A stretch of 64,000 nt of DNA from Mycoavidus sp. HKI. GTDB taxonomy: Bacteria; Pseudomonadota; Gammaproteobacteria; Burkholderiales; Burkholderiaceae. A program made the position numbers and the translations under genes. A model generated the notes under the pieces. The model was not told the origin of the DNA. It did not search any database and saw only the letters and a list, made by a program, of their open reading frames with translations. Each line of letters begins with the position of its first letter. Position 1 is the first letter of the stretch. The stretch spans positions 1,317,501 to 1,381,500 of the forward strand of contig NZ_CP076444.2 of the NCBI RefSeq assembly GCF_020023735.2, given 5' to 3'. Of this stretch, positions 1 to 12,590 are shown piece by piece.

Positions 1-2
1 TT

Positions 3-347
3 GCAGAAAGAGCTTCTTCCAGTACACGGCAATTAATACAGTGCCACGAGACAATACGTTCTGCTCATAAGGAATTTAAAAAGAAAATGGACTCTGTAAA
101 ACTGGACAAATTGGACAAAGGTATAGAAAACACATTCCGCGCTAGCTCTATCGCTTTTGCTGAAACAAGCGCTATGCGGAATGAAGTTAGTGAGAAGCTT
201 GATCGCTTACTAGCCTCTCGCTCTGAGTCAGCCAGCCCTGATTTAGCAGCAGAAAATGCAAGGCTTAGAGAAGAAAATAAACAATTAAGAGAATACAACA
301 TGCAATTAATGGCCGCTGCTATGAACAATATAAATAAGAACGCATAA
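3..347 (+). CDS. Unrecognised coiled-coil protein, C-terminal part (5' end outside window)
   Basis: The reading frame is open from the first bases of the window to the TAA at 345-347, so the gene starts upstream; the ATG at 87 is probably internal. The visible part has about 114 residues. It is charged and ends in a heptad-like coiled coil ([20 protein letters not shown]), which resembles the coiled-coil ends of the proteins at 14936 and 29210 in style, not in clear homology. I do not recognise a family. Two terminators follow directly and then the contractile-tail locus begins, so it could be an independently transcribed cargo gene beside the tail genes. Function unknown. Confidence 0.6.
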   Translation, partial: AERASSSTRQLIQCHETIRSAHKEFKKKMDSVKLDKLDKGIENTFRASSIAFAETSAMRNEVSEKLDRLLASRSESASPDLAAENARLREENKQLREYNMQLMAAAMNNINKNA

Positions 348-378
348 AAGTAGTTTTCTTAATTGCAGTACCGAGAAG

Positions 379-426
379 CCCATAAAAAATTCTTTTTCTT
401 TAAAGACTTTTTATGGGTATTTTTTT
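379..426 (+). terminator. AT-rich intrinsic terminator after the coiled-coil gene
   Basis: A 10-bp perfect inverted repeat (cccataaaaa at 379-388, tttttatggg at 408-417) is followed by a run of T from 420. It lies 32 bases after the stop at 347. The stem is AT-rich but long. Confidence 0.65.
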
Positions 427-457
427 GAAATAAAAATATCTAGCTGAAATGAACAAG

Positions 458-478
458 GCCCTCTGAGAGGGCTTTTTT
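458..478 (+). terminator. Second intrinsic terminator before the tail locus
   Basis: The stem gccctc/gagggc (458-463 and 467-472) has a three-base loop and a T run at 473-478. Nearly the same stem occurs at 16506-16528, also just after a coiled-coil cargo gene and just before tail genes. Confidence 0.75.
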
Positions 479-527
479 AATGGACGGCTTTTGGATGGCT
501 ATGCAATAAAAGGTATGACCGATAACC

Positions 528-2473
<1,946 letters not shown>

Positions 2474-2486
2474 TAAGGAAATAGTT

Positions 2487-3989
2487 ATGGCGATTCCCTT
2501 TTCTAAATATGTAGACATTACTTCTGGCGTAGGGGCGGCAACTGGTGTACGGCGGCGCGACCTGATCGGGCGATTTTTTACCACGAATACATTGCTACCA
2601 CCTAAATCCATTATCGAATTTGATAGTGCAGACGGTGTGAGGGAGTATTTCGGTACGCTTTCCGAGGAATATCTTCGGGCTATGTTTTATTTCAGTTGGA
2701 TATCAAAAAATATCACGAGTCCTCAGAAAATCAGTTTTGCGCGTTGGGTGAATACGGAAACGCCACCTATGATTTTTGGGGCCGCCATCACCACCACTTT
2801 AGCCGCATTTAAAGAAGTCAAAGCGGGGGCGCTTACGCTCACACTCGGAGCAGATACCCACATTGTTAAAAATCTATCGTTTGAAAACATCATTAGCCAT
2901 AGCGATGTGGCCGCCGTCGTACAAGCTGGCATTCGCGAGGCAGGCACTGGCCCGTTATGGGCGGATGCTGTTGTGGCTTTCGATGCGGTGAACAGTCGAT
3001 TTAATTTCACGACAACGAACGCATCCGCTAACGCAAAAATCGCCATTTCAGAAGGAACGATTAACCACATGCTCGGCTGGAACGAGCACGCCATCTTTGC
3101 GGACGGTGCCTTGGTTGAAAGCGTAAGCGAGGTATTGACTATCTCAACAGACAAATCTAACAACTTTGGCTCTTTCGCGTTCATGCCTACGCTATCAAAA
3201 GATGAGATTGTCGAGGCGGCAACATGGAACGCTGCGCAGAACGTGATGTACCAGTTTCAAGCAAGCGTCCTATCAAAAGATGCCTTTGATTATTACGAAG
3301 CACTAAAGAACTATGCCGGAACGGGTTTAACGCTTGCAGGGGCCGCTCATGAATACCCCGAGCAACTTCCCATGATGATTCTAGCGGCAACGGATTACAG
3401 CCGCCGCAACGCGACGCAAAGTTATATGTTTCAGTCGGCAGCGCTCACGCCTAGCGTGACAGAACCCACAGATTCGGCCCGTCTAGATGCCTTACGTATC
3501 AATTATTACGGTCGCACACAAAAAGGCGGTCAGATGCTGGACCTTTATCAACGTGGCGTGTTGATGGGCGGTGCAAGCGCGCCAACAGATATGAATGCCT
3601 ACGCCAATGAACAATGGCTCAATGATGCGGCTGGTAGCGCGATTATGGAATTGTTGATGTCGCTTGCGAACGTGTCAGCCAATGCCCAAGGACGCGGACA
3701 ACTGATTGCGACATTGCAAAGTGTCATTAATCAAGCGCTGATCAATGGCACGATTAGCGTAAGCGAAGATTTAAAACCCTTAAAACCCACACAGCAACTG
3801 TATATCACCAGGATGACCGGCAATGATAACGCCTGGCAACAAGTACAAACTATTGGTTATTGGCTCGATTGTGTAATGGAGCCTGTTGTTACTGAAGATA
3901 GCCGCACTGAATACAAAGCCGTTTACACCCTCATCTATAGCAAAAACGACGCTATCCGCAAAGTGGAAGGCGCGCATGTGCTGATCTAA
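2487..3989 (+). CDS. Contractile tail sheath protein (DUF3383-like)
   Basis: This 500-residue protein begins [16 protein letters not shown] at ATG 2487, seven bases after an AAGGAA ribosome site; an upstream in-frame start at 2451 would overlap the previous gene and is less likely. The repetitive domain layout, size and the N-terminal motif match the DUF3383 family, which I know as the sheath protein of a group of contractile phage tails. It sits before the tube gene, as expected for a sheath. The sheath polymer contracts and drives the inner tube through the target envelope. The frame is intact, with no stop or shift. Confidence 0.85.
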   Translation: MAIPFSKYVDITSGVGAATGVRRRDLIGRFFTTNTLLPPKSIIEFDSADGVREYFGTLSEEYLRAMFYFSWISKNITSPQKISFARWVNTETPPMIFGAAITTTLAAFKEVKAGALTLTLGADTHIVKNLSFENIISHSDVAAVVQAGIREAGTGPLWADAVVAFDAVNSRFNFTTTNASANAKIAISEGTINHMLGWNEHAIFADGALVESVSEVLTISTDKSNNFGSFAFMPTLSKDEIVEAATWNAAQNVMYQFQASVLSKDAFDYYEALKNYAGTGLTLAGAAHEYPEQLPMMILAATDYSRRNATQSYMFQSAALTPSVTEPTDSARLDALRINYYGRTQKGGQMLDLYQRGVLMGGASAPTDMNAYANEQWLNDAAGSAIMELLMSLANVSANAQGRGQLIATLQSVINQALINGTISVSEDLKPLKPTQQLYITRMTGNDNAWQQVQTIGYWLDCVMEPVVTEDSRTEYKAVYTLIYSKNDAIRKVEGAHVLI

Positions 3990-4003
3990 TTTAAGGAGTG
4001 ACG

Positions 4004-4993
<990 letters not shown>

Positions 4994-4997
<4 letters not shown>

Positions 4998-6661
4998 GCA
5001 TCCTAGAAACGTTCTATATTCTCTTTGAGGCGGACGCCCAGGCCGTTAAAAAAGGCGCGCAAGAGGCCGAAACCGCAACCGACAAACTGGAAAGGAAAAT
5101 CCAGCACGCCAATCTGGCTACGACGCAACTAGGCAAATCCTTTCAATCTTTGATCGGCGTGGCAACAAGCGCACTAGCAGGTGTGCTGTCAGTAGGTGCA
5201 TTGGTTTCTGGTGTCGCCCATGCGGTGGCAAACGCGAGCGAAATCAGCAAAAGCGCTAACGCGCTAAAGGTAGAGTTCGATACGCTGCAGGCATGGAGCG
5301 AGGCAGCCAGACGGGCGGGAGGGAGCGGCACCGTATTTAGGCAGTCGCTTATCGACCTTAACGAAAAACTCCATGACTTTGCTAAAACAGGCAAAGGGGA
5401 GATCGGCCCATTACTGCAACAACTCGGCGTGCATTTCCGTAATGTGAATGGCACCCTCAAAACCACGCCGCAGTTACTGCTCGATATCGCCCAATCCTTT
5501 GAGCCGCTCAGCAAAATAGAGTCTACGGAATTGGGTAAGAAAATGGGGCTAGATGCCGCAACCATTACCCTATTACAAAAAGGCCAACGCGCCATTGAAG
5601 ATCAAATTAAGCAACATAAAGCGTTAGGCGTACTTAACAAAGCCGATGCGCAAATCACCAAACAATATACCGAGCAACTAGAAAAGAACAAAGTGGCATT
5701 AGATAACCTGGGGCAGGTGTTTAGATATCTATTCACGACGATGGCCGTTACTGTTATGCCTGCTCTAACGTGGCTGCTTAAGCAATTCGAAGCCCTCACA
5801 AGCTATCTCGCGCAGCACCAGGACTTGGTAAAGGGATTTTTTATTGGACTGGCTGCGGTGCTCACCACCCTATATTTACCCGCCGTTCTGAAAGCCGCCT
5901 CCGCTACGTTGGCGCTTGTAGGCCCCTATCTCTTACTAAGTGCCGCGATTGCCGCAGTAGGCGCTGTATTTGCACTGGCCTACGAAGATGTGATGCATTT
6001 CCTGGATGGCCATGATTCCCTGATCGGAGAATTCACCAAACGTTGGTCGTTATTGGGCGAAGTCGTGCGTACAGTGGCGCATGTTTTCTTGTTCTTATTC
6101 GAGCTGGTAAAAGCAGGGCTAACTTTGATCGTAGACCTTATCCATAAACCAGAGAAAGCACTCGAGCGTTTCTCCGCAACCGTACAGGCTACATTTAATA
6201 CACTGCTTAATAAGATACCCGCGCTCACATCGAGCATAGGCGCGATAGGGGGTGTATTCACTCAGGTAGGGAATATCGTACAGTCGGTGTGGGGTGGTAT
6301 CACCGCCGCCATCGATAGGGCTATTGGCACCGCCTCGCAAGGCGTGAAGGTTATTGGCCACGCAATAGATAAGGTCAAATCTTTTTTTGGTATCAGCCAG
6401 GCTGCGAATGCGCAAAACGGCAGTTTTATGGCCGGTCAGCAGGCACTGGCGCTCACTTCAATCCCTCTCTCCGCGCAGACCTCGAACAGCATCATGCAGG
6501 CAAACCGCAACGTGAGCAAAAACACCAGCGTACAGACGGGACCGATCACTATTCATACGCAAGCATCTGATGGTGCGGCTATCAAACAGGAACTCAGCAA
6601 AGGATTAGAGCGCGAACTGAGTACGACATTACACCATTTTGATGATGGGGTTGTCGCGTGA
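4994..6661 (+). CDS. Tail tape measure protein
   Basis: The 555-residue product starts at ATG 4994, which overlaps the stop of the frameshifted chaperone. It has an N-terminal coiled-coil part (about residues 10-50), a helical glycine/alanine-rich segment, and a long hydrophobic region at about residues 282-345, as usual for tape measures that set tail length and later pass into the target membrane. At 555 residues it predicts a short tail. The order chaperone, tape measure, Dit-like protein is canonical. The stop overlaps the next start (GTGA at 6658). Confidence 0.85.
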
Positions 6662-7182
6662 TTGCCGGATTCTTCCCCACGGCTGCTATCGATGTAGTCG
6701 GCTTGTTCGATGATAGCTTTGCGCAGTGTTTTGTTGATGCGAGGCCGATAAAAGCCACGGTTAAAGAGGCATCCAAGACGATGGAGCACCCGATTGAATC
6801 GGGCGCAACAATTACCGATCACCGTATTATTTTGCCGGTCGAAATTGAGCTATCGATGATGCTGCCCTCTACCGCATATCGAAACACCTATGCACAAATC
6901 CGAGAAGCCTATCTAAATGGACAGGTTTTCAGCGTGCAAACCAAGGCGGGCCGCTATCCCAATATGTTGATCGCGGACATGCCGCACGAGGAAGACCCGG
7001 ATATTTTCGACTCAATCATGCTCTCACTTAGGCTGAAAGAAGTTTTATTAGTAAAAGCACAATACGAAGACTTGCCCCCTCAAAAGGTGAGAAATAAATC
7101 CCATGCCTCGACCGTGCAACGTGGCGAGCAATCGGGAAAACCCATAAAAAAACAATCGACGCTTCACAGCCTTTTATTTTAA
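6658..7182 (+). CDS. Dit-like / baseplate hub adaptor protein
   Basis: This 174-residue protein begins at GTG 6658, overlapping the tape-measure stop. The first 130 residues resemble the N-terminal Dit-like domain of contractile-tail baseplates, with an EHPIESGATITDH stretch followed by a beta-rich part; the last 40 residues are basic and low-complexity. In this gene order the protein usually links the tube end to the hub. It is the last tail gene before an inserted DNA-methyltransferase pair; the tail operon resumes at 10020. Confidence 0.65.
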   Translation: MIAGFFPTAAIDVVGLFDDSFAQCFVDARPIKATVKEASKTMEHPIESGATITDHRIILPVEIELSMMLPSTAYRNTYAQIREAYLNGQVFSVQTKAGRYPNMLIADMPHEEDPDIFDSIMLSLRLKEVLLVKAQYEDLPPQKVRNKSHASTVQRGEQSGKPIKKQSTLHSLLF

Positions 7183-7280
7183 TGGGCTATATGCCTTCTA
7201 AGGTTGTGGCCTCAGCTACGTATTTAAATGACGAAATTTTTTTGTGCAAGATTTTGAGCAAAACTTGGTTGGAGAACTAA

Positions 7281-9311
7281 ATGGCAAGAACAGCAAATTC
7301 AGCTGCCTCACTAGCAAATTTCATCTGGAAAAACGCAGAAGATCTTTGGGGGGATTTTAAACGCGCCGATTTTGGCAAGATCATCTTGCCGTTTACGCTT
7401 CTTCGCCGTCTTGAATGCGTTTTAGAGCCGACGCGAGGAGCGGTCTACGACAAGTACGCCAGCCTCAAAGATGAAGCGCTTGACTTAAATTTGATCTTAC
7501 CTCAAACCACGGGCTACCCTTTCTACAATACCTCTAAGCACACGTTGAACAATCTCGGCAGCACGCAGACCTGCCAGCACCTCCAGGACTATATCGCCCA
7601 TTTCTCGGACAACGCCCGGATTATTTTTGAGCAGTTCGACTTCTCCAATACCATCATCCGGCTAGAAAAAGCCGGGATTCTATTCAAAATTTGCCAGAAC
7701 TTCGCCAATATTGATCTTCATCCAGAAGTGGTGCTAGATCGGGCTATGAGTAACCTCTACGAATACCTTATCAGCTATGTTGGCGTGGCAGTGAATGAGG
7801 GGGCCGAAGACTTCATGACTCCCCGCGATCTGGTGCATCTGGCGACTGCGATGCTACTTGACCCGGATAACGCTTTGTTCGAATCTAGTCCTGGCCTGAT
7901 TCGTACTCTATATGACCCAACTTGCGGCACAGGTGGCTTCTTAACCGATGCAATGAACCATGTTGCAGATTACAGCAATCCCTTCAAAATGCCGCCTATT
8001 CTCATTCCACATGGACAAGAACTCGAACCAGAAACCCATGCAGTTTGTTTGACTAATATGCTATTGCGCAGACTGAAATCTGACCCTGGGCGGGATTTAT
8101 CGAAAAACATCAAATTTGGCAGTACGCTTTCCAACGATCAATTTGCCAACGTACGCTTCCATTACTGTCTCTCTAACCCGCCATTTGGTAAAAAGTGGGG
8201 GAAAGATCAAGCGGCAATCACCCGCGAGCACAAAGAAAAAGGCTATGACGGTCGCTTTGGCCCTGGCCTGCCACGCACTAATGACGGGGCGATGCTGTTT
8301 CTGATGCATGTAGTTAGCAAGCTGGAATTACCCAAAAACGGTGGTGGCCGTGCTGCCATTATTTTGTCCGGCTCTCCGCTCTTCAACGGCGGGGCGGGTT
8401 CTGGCGAATCCGAAATTCGCCGCTGGCTTCTGGAAAATGATTTAGTAGAAGCCATTGTGGCTTTACCATCGGACATTTTTTTCCGCACAAGCATCAGCAC
8501 TTACCTTTGGATTTTGTCCAACAAAAAACCTACCAACCGCCAACACAAAGTGCAGTTGATCAATGTCGCCGACCTTTGGGTTTCCACCAAAAACGAAGGT
8601 AAAAAACGCCGGATTATCAATGACGATCAACGTCGTCAGATTGTCGACCTGTACGCCGCTGCCGAAAATAGCGAGCGCTCTCGGATAGTTGATTACCCAA
8701 TCTTTGGTTATCGCCGCATTAAAGTACTGCGTCCGCTCCGAATGTCTTTACACATTAATGGGCCCAATCTAAACAAACTGAAGGAAAATAAGGCATGGCA
8801 AACACTGTCAGCCGAACATAAAGCAATCTGGGAAATCGCCTTGCAAAAGCACGTTGGCTCGGTGCATCCCTTTGCCTGGATAGACACCTTCACGATTGAA
8901 ACGATGCAATCGGCTCTAGCCGTTGGTCAGATCATTAAGATAGATAAGACATTCGTCAAAGCGCTAATCAGTGCCTTCAGCCAGCACGACCCGAATGGGG
9001 AGCCGGTGCGAGATGACAACGGGGAGATAGTGGCCGATCCGGAACTGACAGATTACGAAAACGTGCCGATAACCGAAAGTATCCAAGGCTACTTTGCGCG
9101 TGAAGTGCTGCCGCATCTACCGGGTGCTTACATTGATGAGACGTTTTGCGACCACAAAGACAAGGGAATTGGCCGTGTCGGCTACGAGATCAACTTCAAC
9201 CGCTTCTTCTACCAGTACCAGCCACCGTGCAAGCTGCATGATATTGACGCCGAATTGAAGCACGTTGAAGCAGAGATTGCAGCATTACTGGCGGAGGTGG
9301 CAAGCGAATGA
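7281..9311 (+). CDS. hsdM: Type I DNA methyltransferase, modification subunit HsdM
   Basis: The 676-residue protein starts at ATG 7281 behind a GGAG site. It carries the SAM-binding motif DPTCGTGGF at residues 212-220 and the catalytic motif NPPF at 299-302, which together mark an N6-adenine methyltransferase of type I systems. The N-terminal 170 residues match the HsdM N-terminal helical domain. Its stop overlaps the start of hsdS (ATGA), so the two are one operon. No hsdR is present next to it. It lies inside a tail operon, between the Dit-like gene and the plug gene, so it was inserted there or carried as phage cargo. The frame is intact. Confidence 0.93.
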   Translation: MARTANSAASLANFIWKNAEDLWGDFKRADFGKIILPFTLLRRLECVLEPTRGAVYDKYASLKDEALDLNLILPQTTGYPFYNTSKHTLNNLGSTQTCQHLQDYIAHFSDNARIIFEQFDFSNTIIRLEKAGILFKICQNFANIDLHPEVVLDRAMSNLYEYLISYVGVAVNEGAEDFMTPRDLVHLATAMLLDPDNALFESSPGLIRTLYDPTCGTGGFLTDAMNHVADYSNPFKMPPILIPHGQELEPETHAVCLTNMLLRRLKSDPGRDLSKNIKFGSTLSNDQFANVRFHYCLSNPPFGKKWGKDQAAITREHKEKGYDGRFGPGLPRTNDGAMLFLMHVVSKLELPKNGGGRAAIILSGSPLFNGGAGSGESEIRRWLLENDLVEAIVALPSDIFFRTSISTYLWILSNKKPTNRQHKVQLINVADLWVSTKNEGKKRRIINDDQRRQIVDLYAAAENSERSRIVDYPIFGYRRIKVLRPLRMSLHINGPNLNKLKENKAWQTLSAEHKAIWEIALQKHVGSVHPFAWIDTFTIETMQSALAVGQIIKIDKTFVKALISAFSQHDPNGEPVRDDNGEIVADPELTDYENVPITESIQGYFAREVLPHLPGAYIDETFCDHKDKGIGRVGYEINFNRFFYQYQPPCKLHDIDAELKHVEAEIAALLAEVASE

Positions 9312-9964
9312 GCCAGTACAAACCGTATCCCGCGTACAAGGATTCAGGCGTTAAGTGGATTGGGCAGGTGCCAGAGCATTGGGAAATAAAGCCATTCTTC
9401 GTATTGGTGTCCGAACTTAACAGAAAGAATACAGGTTTAATTGAAACTCATATCCTGTCGTTGAGCTTTGGTCGGATCATCAAGAAGCCAGAAAACAGGA
9501 ATATGGGACTGATACCAGAATCCTACGAAACGTATCAAATTGTAGAGCCTGGTGAGATTATGTTCAGGTTTACTGATTTACAGAATGACAAAAGAAGCTT
9601 GCGTTCTGCCGAAGTTACACAGAGAGGGATAATTACCTCTGCATATATGGCCGTTAAACCTCATGGCCTTGGGTCAACTTACTTGGCATGGCTAATGCGG
9701 TCATATGACCTTTTTAAAGTATTTTATGCAATGGGCGGAGGATTAAGGCAATCATTGAAGTTCGAAGATGTGAAAAGATTGCCTGTACTCGTTCCCTCAC
9801 CCGAAGAGCAGATAAATATCACTAACGCAATTAATGAGGAAACTGCTCGCATTGATTCACTTATAGAAAAAACTGAGCAAAGCATCGCCCTACTCAAAGA
9901 ACGCCGTTCTGCCTTTATTACCGCAGCAGTGACTGGTCAAATCGACCTTAGAAAGTCAGCATGA
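9308..9964 (+). CDS. hsdS: Half-size specificity subunit HsdS with one target-recognition domain
   Basis: At 218 residues this is about half a normal HsdS. It has the usual N-terminal opening (YPAYKDSGVKWIGQVPEHWE), a single target-recognition domain, and one long helical conserved region (PEEQ... to KERRSAFITAAVTGQ) near the C-terminus. Full-length HsdS has two of each. Half-subunits can dimerise and then recognise a symmetric site, so it may still work with HsdM; equally it may be a deletion product that joined the start and end of a longer gene. The C-terminus looks natural (GQIDLRKSA). Confidence 0.85.
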   Translation: MSQYKPYPAYKDSGVKWIGQVPEHWEIKPFFVLVSELNRKNTGLIETHILSLSFGRIIKKPENRNMGLIPESYETYQIVEPGEIMFRFTDLQNDKRSLRSAEVTQRGIITSAYMAVKPHGLGSTYLAWLMRSYDLFKVFYAMGGGLRQSLKFEDVKRLPVLVPSPEEQINITNAINEETARIDSLIEKTEQSIALLKERRSAFITAAVTGQIDLRKSA

Positions 9965-10019
9965 GCTGCCCTGCCCAATCGCAAATATCTCAATGACTTA
10001 ATCAAGCTGCCAATCTACG

Positions 10020-10331
10020 ATGATTCAAATTCCACTCGATGCGATTCCAAATCAATCGCTATCCATTCGGTTAGAGGATCGCCGCTACGAGATCACGATA
10101 CAGGCGACGGCGGGTGTAATGGCCGCCACCATTACCCGCGATGAAATTGTGCTTGTACAAGGCCTGCGATGTCATCCTAGGGCGCTGCTGTTACCAAGCT
10201 ATAAGGAAGGTGACAGTGGAAATTTCATATTTGACACTGAGAACGGCGAATATCCAGACTATACAAAATTTGAGAGTACCCACGCTTTGTTATATGTGAG
10301 CCGTGCAGAGTTGAAAGCCGTCCATGAATGA
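10020..10331 (+). CDS. Baseplate plug-like protein (Pam3 gp18-like)
   Basis: A small beta-rich protein of 103 residues starts at ATG 10020. Its size, acidic C-terminal half and place directly before the hub gene match the small plug protein of simple contractile baseplates such as cyanophage Pam3. The next gene starts inside its last codons (10324), so the pair is translationally coupled. A possible natural start is obscured by the insertion junction 55 bases after hsdS. Identification rests on recall of the family and on synteny. Confidence 0.6.
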   Translation: MIQIPLDAIPNQSLSIRLEDRRYEITIQATAGVMAATITRDEIVLVQGLRCHPRALLLPSYKEGDSGNFIFDTENGEYPDYTKFESTHALLYVSRAELKAVHE

Positions 10332-11154
10332 ACTCGATCCGCGCATTGTTCGTATTGGCATCGAGGTCAACGGTAAGTTAACGACCTATGACAACCTAAC
10401 GATTAGCGCCAGCGGTACTAAATTCGCGAATGCGTTGCAAAATGAGGCCGATATTCGGGTAGCGAACTTATCAAAACCAGACCGTGAATATCTGCTTACA
10501 GAGACCAGTCCATTTAACAGAAATCGCACCCCCAAGCGCATCATGCTTTATGCAGGCCGCCGTTCTACAGGCTTATCGCTGGTGTTTATCGGTGATATTT
10601 CAAGCTGCATACCGTCGCAGCCACCCGATATCACACTGATATTTAAAGCTTCGACTGGACAGTTTCAAAAGGGCAACATCATCGTCCGCAGCCAAGCGGC
10701 AAAAGTCCCGCTTTTCACCATTGCACAACAGATTGCAGACGATCTTGGGCTGGCATTGCGTTTTGAAGCGATAGATAAGCATATCGCTAACTATGCTTTT
10801 ACGGGCTGCGCGCTTAAGCAAATCGAGCGGTTAGGCGAAGTGGGCGGCGTGAACGCTTTCGTGGATGACCAAACATTAGTCGTAAAAAATAGCCATACCC
10901 CATTACGCAGCGAAGCACGTCTAATAAGCGAGTTCACAGGGATGATTGGCATTCCCGAACTCACTGAATACGGCGTCAAAGTGAAATATCTTTTAGATAC
11001 GACAACGCATCTAGGCGGCGCATTGACCATTGAGAGCAAACTCAACCCCGCTGCATCGGGCCATTACGTCATCTTTAAATTGCATTTTGAGATTGCGAAT
11101 CGCGATACGCCGTTTTATTGGATTGCTGAGGCGAAACGTATAGATTCGCGTTGA
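10324..11154 (+). CDS. Baseplate hub protein
   Basis: This 276-residue protein overlaps the plug gene by 8 bases. Its sequence (IRVANLSKPDREYLL near residue 45, then alternating beta segments) and position between plug and spike fit the hub that connects the tube to the spike in Pam3-like baseplates. No catalytic motif is visible. The frame is intact. Directly downstream, the + strand operon is interrupted by a reverse-strand toxin-antitoxin pair, then continues with the spike at 11916. Confidence 0.65.
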   Translation: MNELDPRIVRIGIEVNGKLTTYDNLTISASGTKFANALQNEADIRVANLSKPDREYLLTETSPFNRNRTPKRIMLYAGRRSTGLSLVFIGDISSCIPSQPPDITLIFKASTGQFQKGNIIVRSQAAKVPLFTIAQQIADDLGLALRFEAIDKHIANYAFTGCALKQIERLGEVGGVNAFVDDQTLVVKNSHTPLRSEARLISEFTGMIGIPELTEYGVKVKYLLDTTTHLGGALTIESKLNPAASGHYVIFKLHFEIANRDTPFYWIAEAKRIDSR

Positions 11155-11176
11155 CTAGGGCGGCAATTCTTCTCCC

Positions 11177-11461
11177 TCATTTATGCGCAGGCGGCCAATG
11201 GCGGGCCGTATGGACCAATGCCAATATCCATATTGTTTCACCCACAATTTCATACACAAGACGATAGCTATCATGTGGGATGAGTTCACGAGTACCGATT
11301 ATCTTACCCAGTTGGCCGAGCATTGGGTACTGAGCTAAATTACTAGCCGCCTCACTGAACCGTTCATCCATCTTAACTGCTGCCCGCGGGTTATCGACTG
11401 CAATGTAATCCCAAATTTCTCTACGGTCCTGTTGCGCCTCTGGCGTCCAAAAAAGTTTCAT
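11177..11461 (-). CDS. RelE/ParE-family toxin
   Basis: The 94-residue protein begins MKLFWTPEAQQDRREIWDYI and ends with HTARHWPP, the typical start and end of ParE/RelE-superfamily toxins. It is the second gene of a reverse-strand pair: its ATG (11461) follows the antitoxin stop by two bases. Members block gyrase or cut mRNA; sequence alone does not decide which. The pair is transcribed against the tail genes on both sides, so it is an independent module lodged in the tail operon. Confidence 0.85.
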   Translation of the reverse strand: MKLFWTPEAQQDRREIWDYIAVDNPRAAVKMDERFSEAASNLAQYPMLGQLGKIIGTRELIPHDSYRLVYEIVGETIWILALVHTARHWPPAHK

Positions 11462-11463
11462 GT

Positions 11464-11736
11464 CTAGTTTGTTGCACGCGTGCGGCGTAAGGCAAATTCG
11501 GCTTCAACCTCTTCATTGGAGCGACCTTGTCCATCCCGCATCGACGCCCGGCCCACTTCGACCTTTTGCCGCAGGAATGCATCATATTCCCGCGCTTCGC
11601 ACTGACGTTGAATAAATTCGCGCATTAGATCACGCAGCACTTGCGATGCTGGCCGGTGGGCGGCATCGGCTTCAGCAGTAAACGCGGCACGCAACTCTGG
11701 CTCTAGTTTCATCGTGAAAACGGCTTGCTTCGACAT
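11464..11736 (-). CDS. Ribbon-helix-helix antitoxin
   Basis: The 90-residue protein starts at ATG 11736 (MSKQAVFTMKLEPELRAAF), with an AGGAG site a few bases upstream; an in-frame extension to 11814 would cross the promoter region and is unlikely. The first 45 residues fit a ribbon-helix-helix DNA-binding fold (beta strand VFTMKL, then two helices); the charged C-terminal half would wrap the toxin. A palindrome just upstream (11755-11772) is a likely autoregulatory operator. Antitoxin first, toxin second is the usual order. Confidence 0.82.
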   Translation of the reverse strand: MSKQAVFTMKLEPELRAAFTAEADAAHRPASQVLRDLMREFIQRQCEAREYDAFLRQKVEVGRASMRDGQGRSNEEVEAEFALRRTRATN

Positions 11737-11754
11737 GATCGGAACTCCTCTGTA

Positions 11755-11772
11755 ACTTTGTACTAACAAAGT
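11755..11772. promoter_or_regulatory. Palindromic operator upstream of the toxin-antitoxin pair
   Basis: A perfect 7-bp inverted repeat, ACTTTGT-acta-ACAAAGT, lies 19 bases upstream of the antitoxin start. Ribbon-helix-helix antitoxins usually bind such short palindromes to repress their own promoter. The binding is inferred. Confidence 0.55.
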
Positions 11773-11915
11773 ATATACGTTTTCATTACTAATTGCGCAT
11801 TTATGACGCAGCATAAGCTCGAGTTCGGTCTTACAAAAATGTAGAGCAAGATATTAATGAAGGTTAGCCAAGCTGACGCAGGGATATTCAGATTTATACA
11901 TAGAGGAATACATGC

Positions 11916-12590
11916 ATGAATGAACATGCCATACCAAGCCATGATCCCGCAAATGCAGGCGGATTAGCGGGTACTTTGCGCGAAGTGTTTAAAAAATTCA
12001 TGCAAGGTGTCGATGATATGTTGCCGGCGAAGATCGTAACGTACGACCGCAAGCGTAACGTCGCCACCGTGCAGCCCCAAATTAGGGTATTGACGACGGA
12101 GAACGGGACCGTATCGCGCCCATTGCTTGTAAGCGTACCTGTTTTGGCCCTGGGTGGCGGTGATTTTTTGTTAAGTTTTCCCCTCAAACCAGGGGACACT
12201 GGCTCGATTAAAGCCAATGATCGAGATATTTCCCTTTATCTGCAATCCGGCGCAGAAGCAGGACCCAACACACAACGCTTGCATTCATTTTCAGATGGTT
12301 TGTTCATCCCCCATGTGATGTGTCATTACACGCTGGCTGAGGAAGACGCCACTAATGCGGTGCTACAAAGCACGAATGGCGCAGTACGTATTTCTCTTTC
12401 ATCAGACAAGATCAAAATAACTGCACCGACTATTGAGTTGCAGGCAGCAGAGGTGAATTGCACTGGCAATTTCACTACGTCTGGCCGTGTGATTGGACGC
12501 GGCGGCGTGACCTTTGGAGACACGCCTGCTGAGAGTCACTGCCATAACGGCGTTCGTAGCGGCATTGACATAAGCGGGGGGCCAGTTTGA
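11916..12590 (+). CDS. Baseplate central spike (Gp138-like)
   Basis: The 224-residue protein contains an OB-fold-like N-terminal half of the Gp138 type (AKIVTYDRKRNVATVQPQ, then a conserved GGGDFLLSFPLKPGD loop), followed by a repetitive beta-helix segment and a C-terminal H-x-H (ESHCHNG), where spike proteins of this family bind an iron ion at the tip. This is the needle that first pierces the target envelope. The start ATG 11916 lies after a weak site; the stop overlaps the next start (TTGA at 12587). Confidence 0.8.
   Translation: MNEHAIPSHDPANAGGLAGTLREVFKKFMQGVDDMLPAKIVTYDRKRNVATVQPQIRVLTTENGTVSRPLLVSVPVLALGGGDFLLSFPLKPGDTGSIKANDRDISLYLQSGAEAGPNTQRLHSFSDGLFIPHVMCHYTLAEEDATNAVLQSTNGAVRISLSSDKIKITAPTIELQAAEVNCTGNFTTSGRVIGRGGVTFGDTPAESHCHNGVRSGIDISGGPV

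Noticed and set aside
6119..6415. Reverse open frame within the tape measure gene
   Set aside because: Shadow frame over a clearly coding + strand gene, with no ribosome site or family resemblance.
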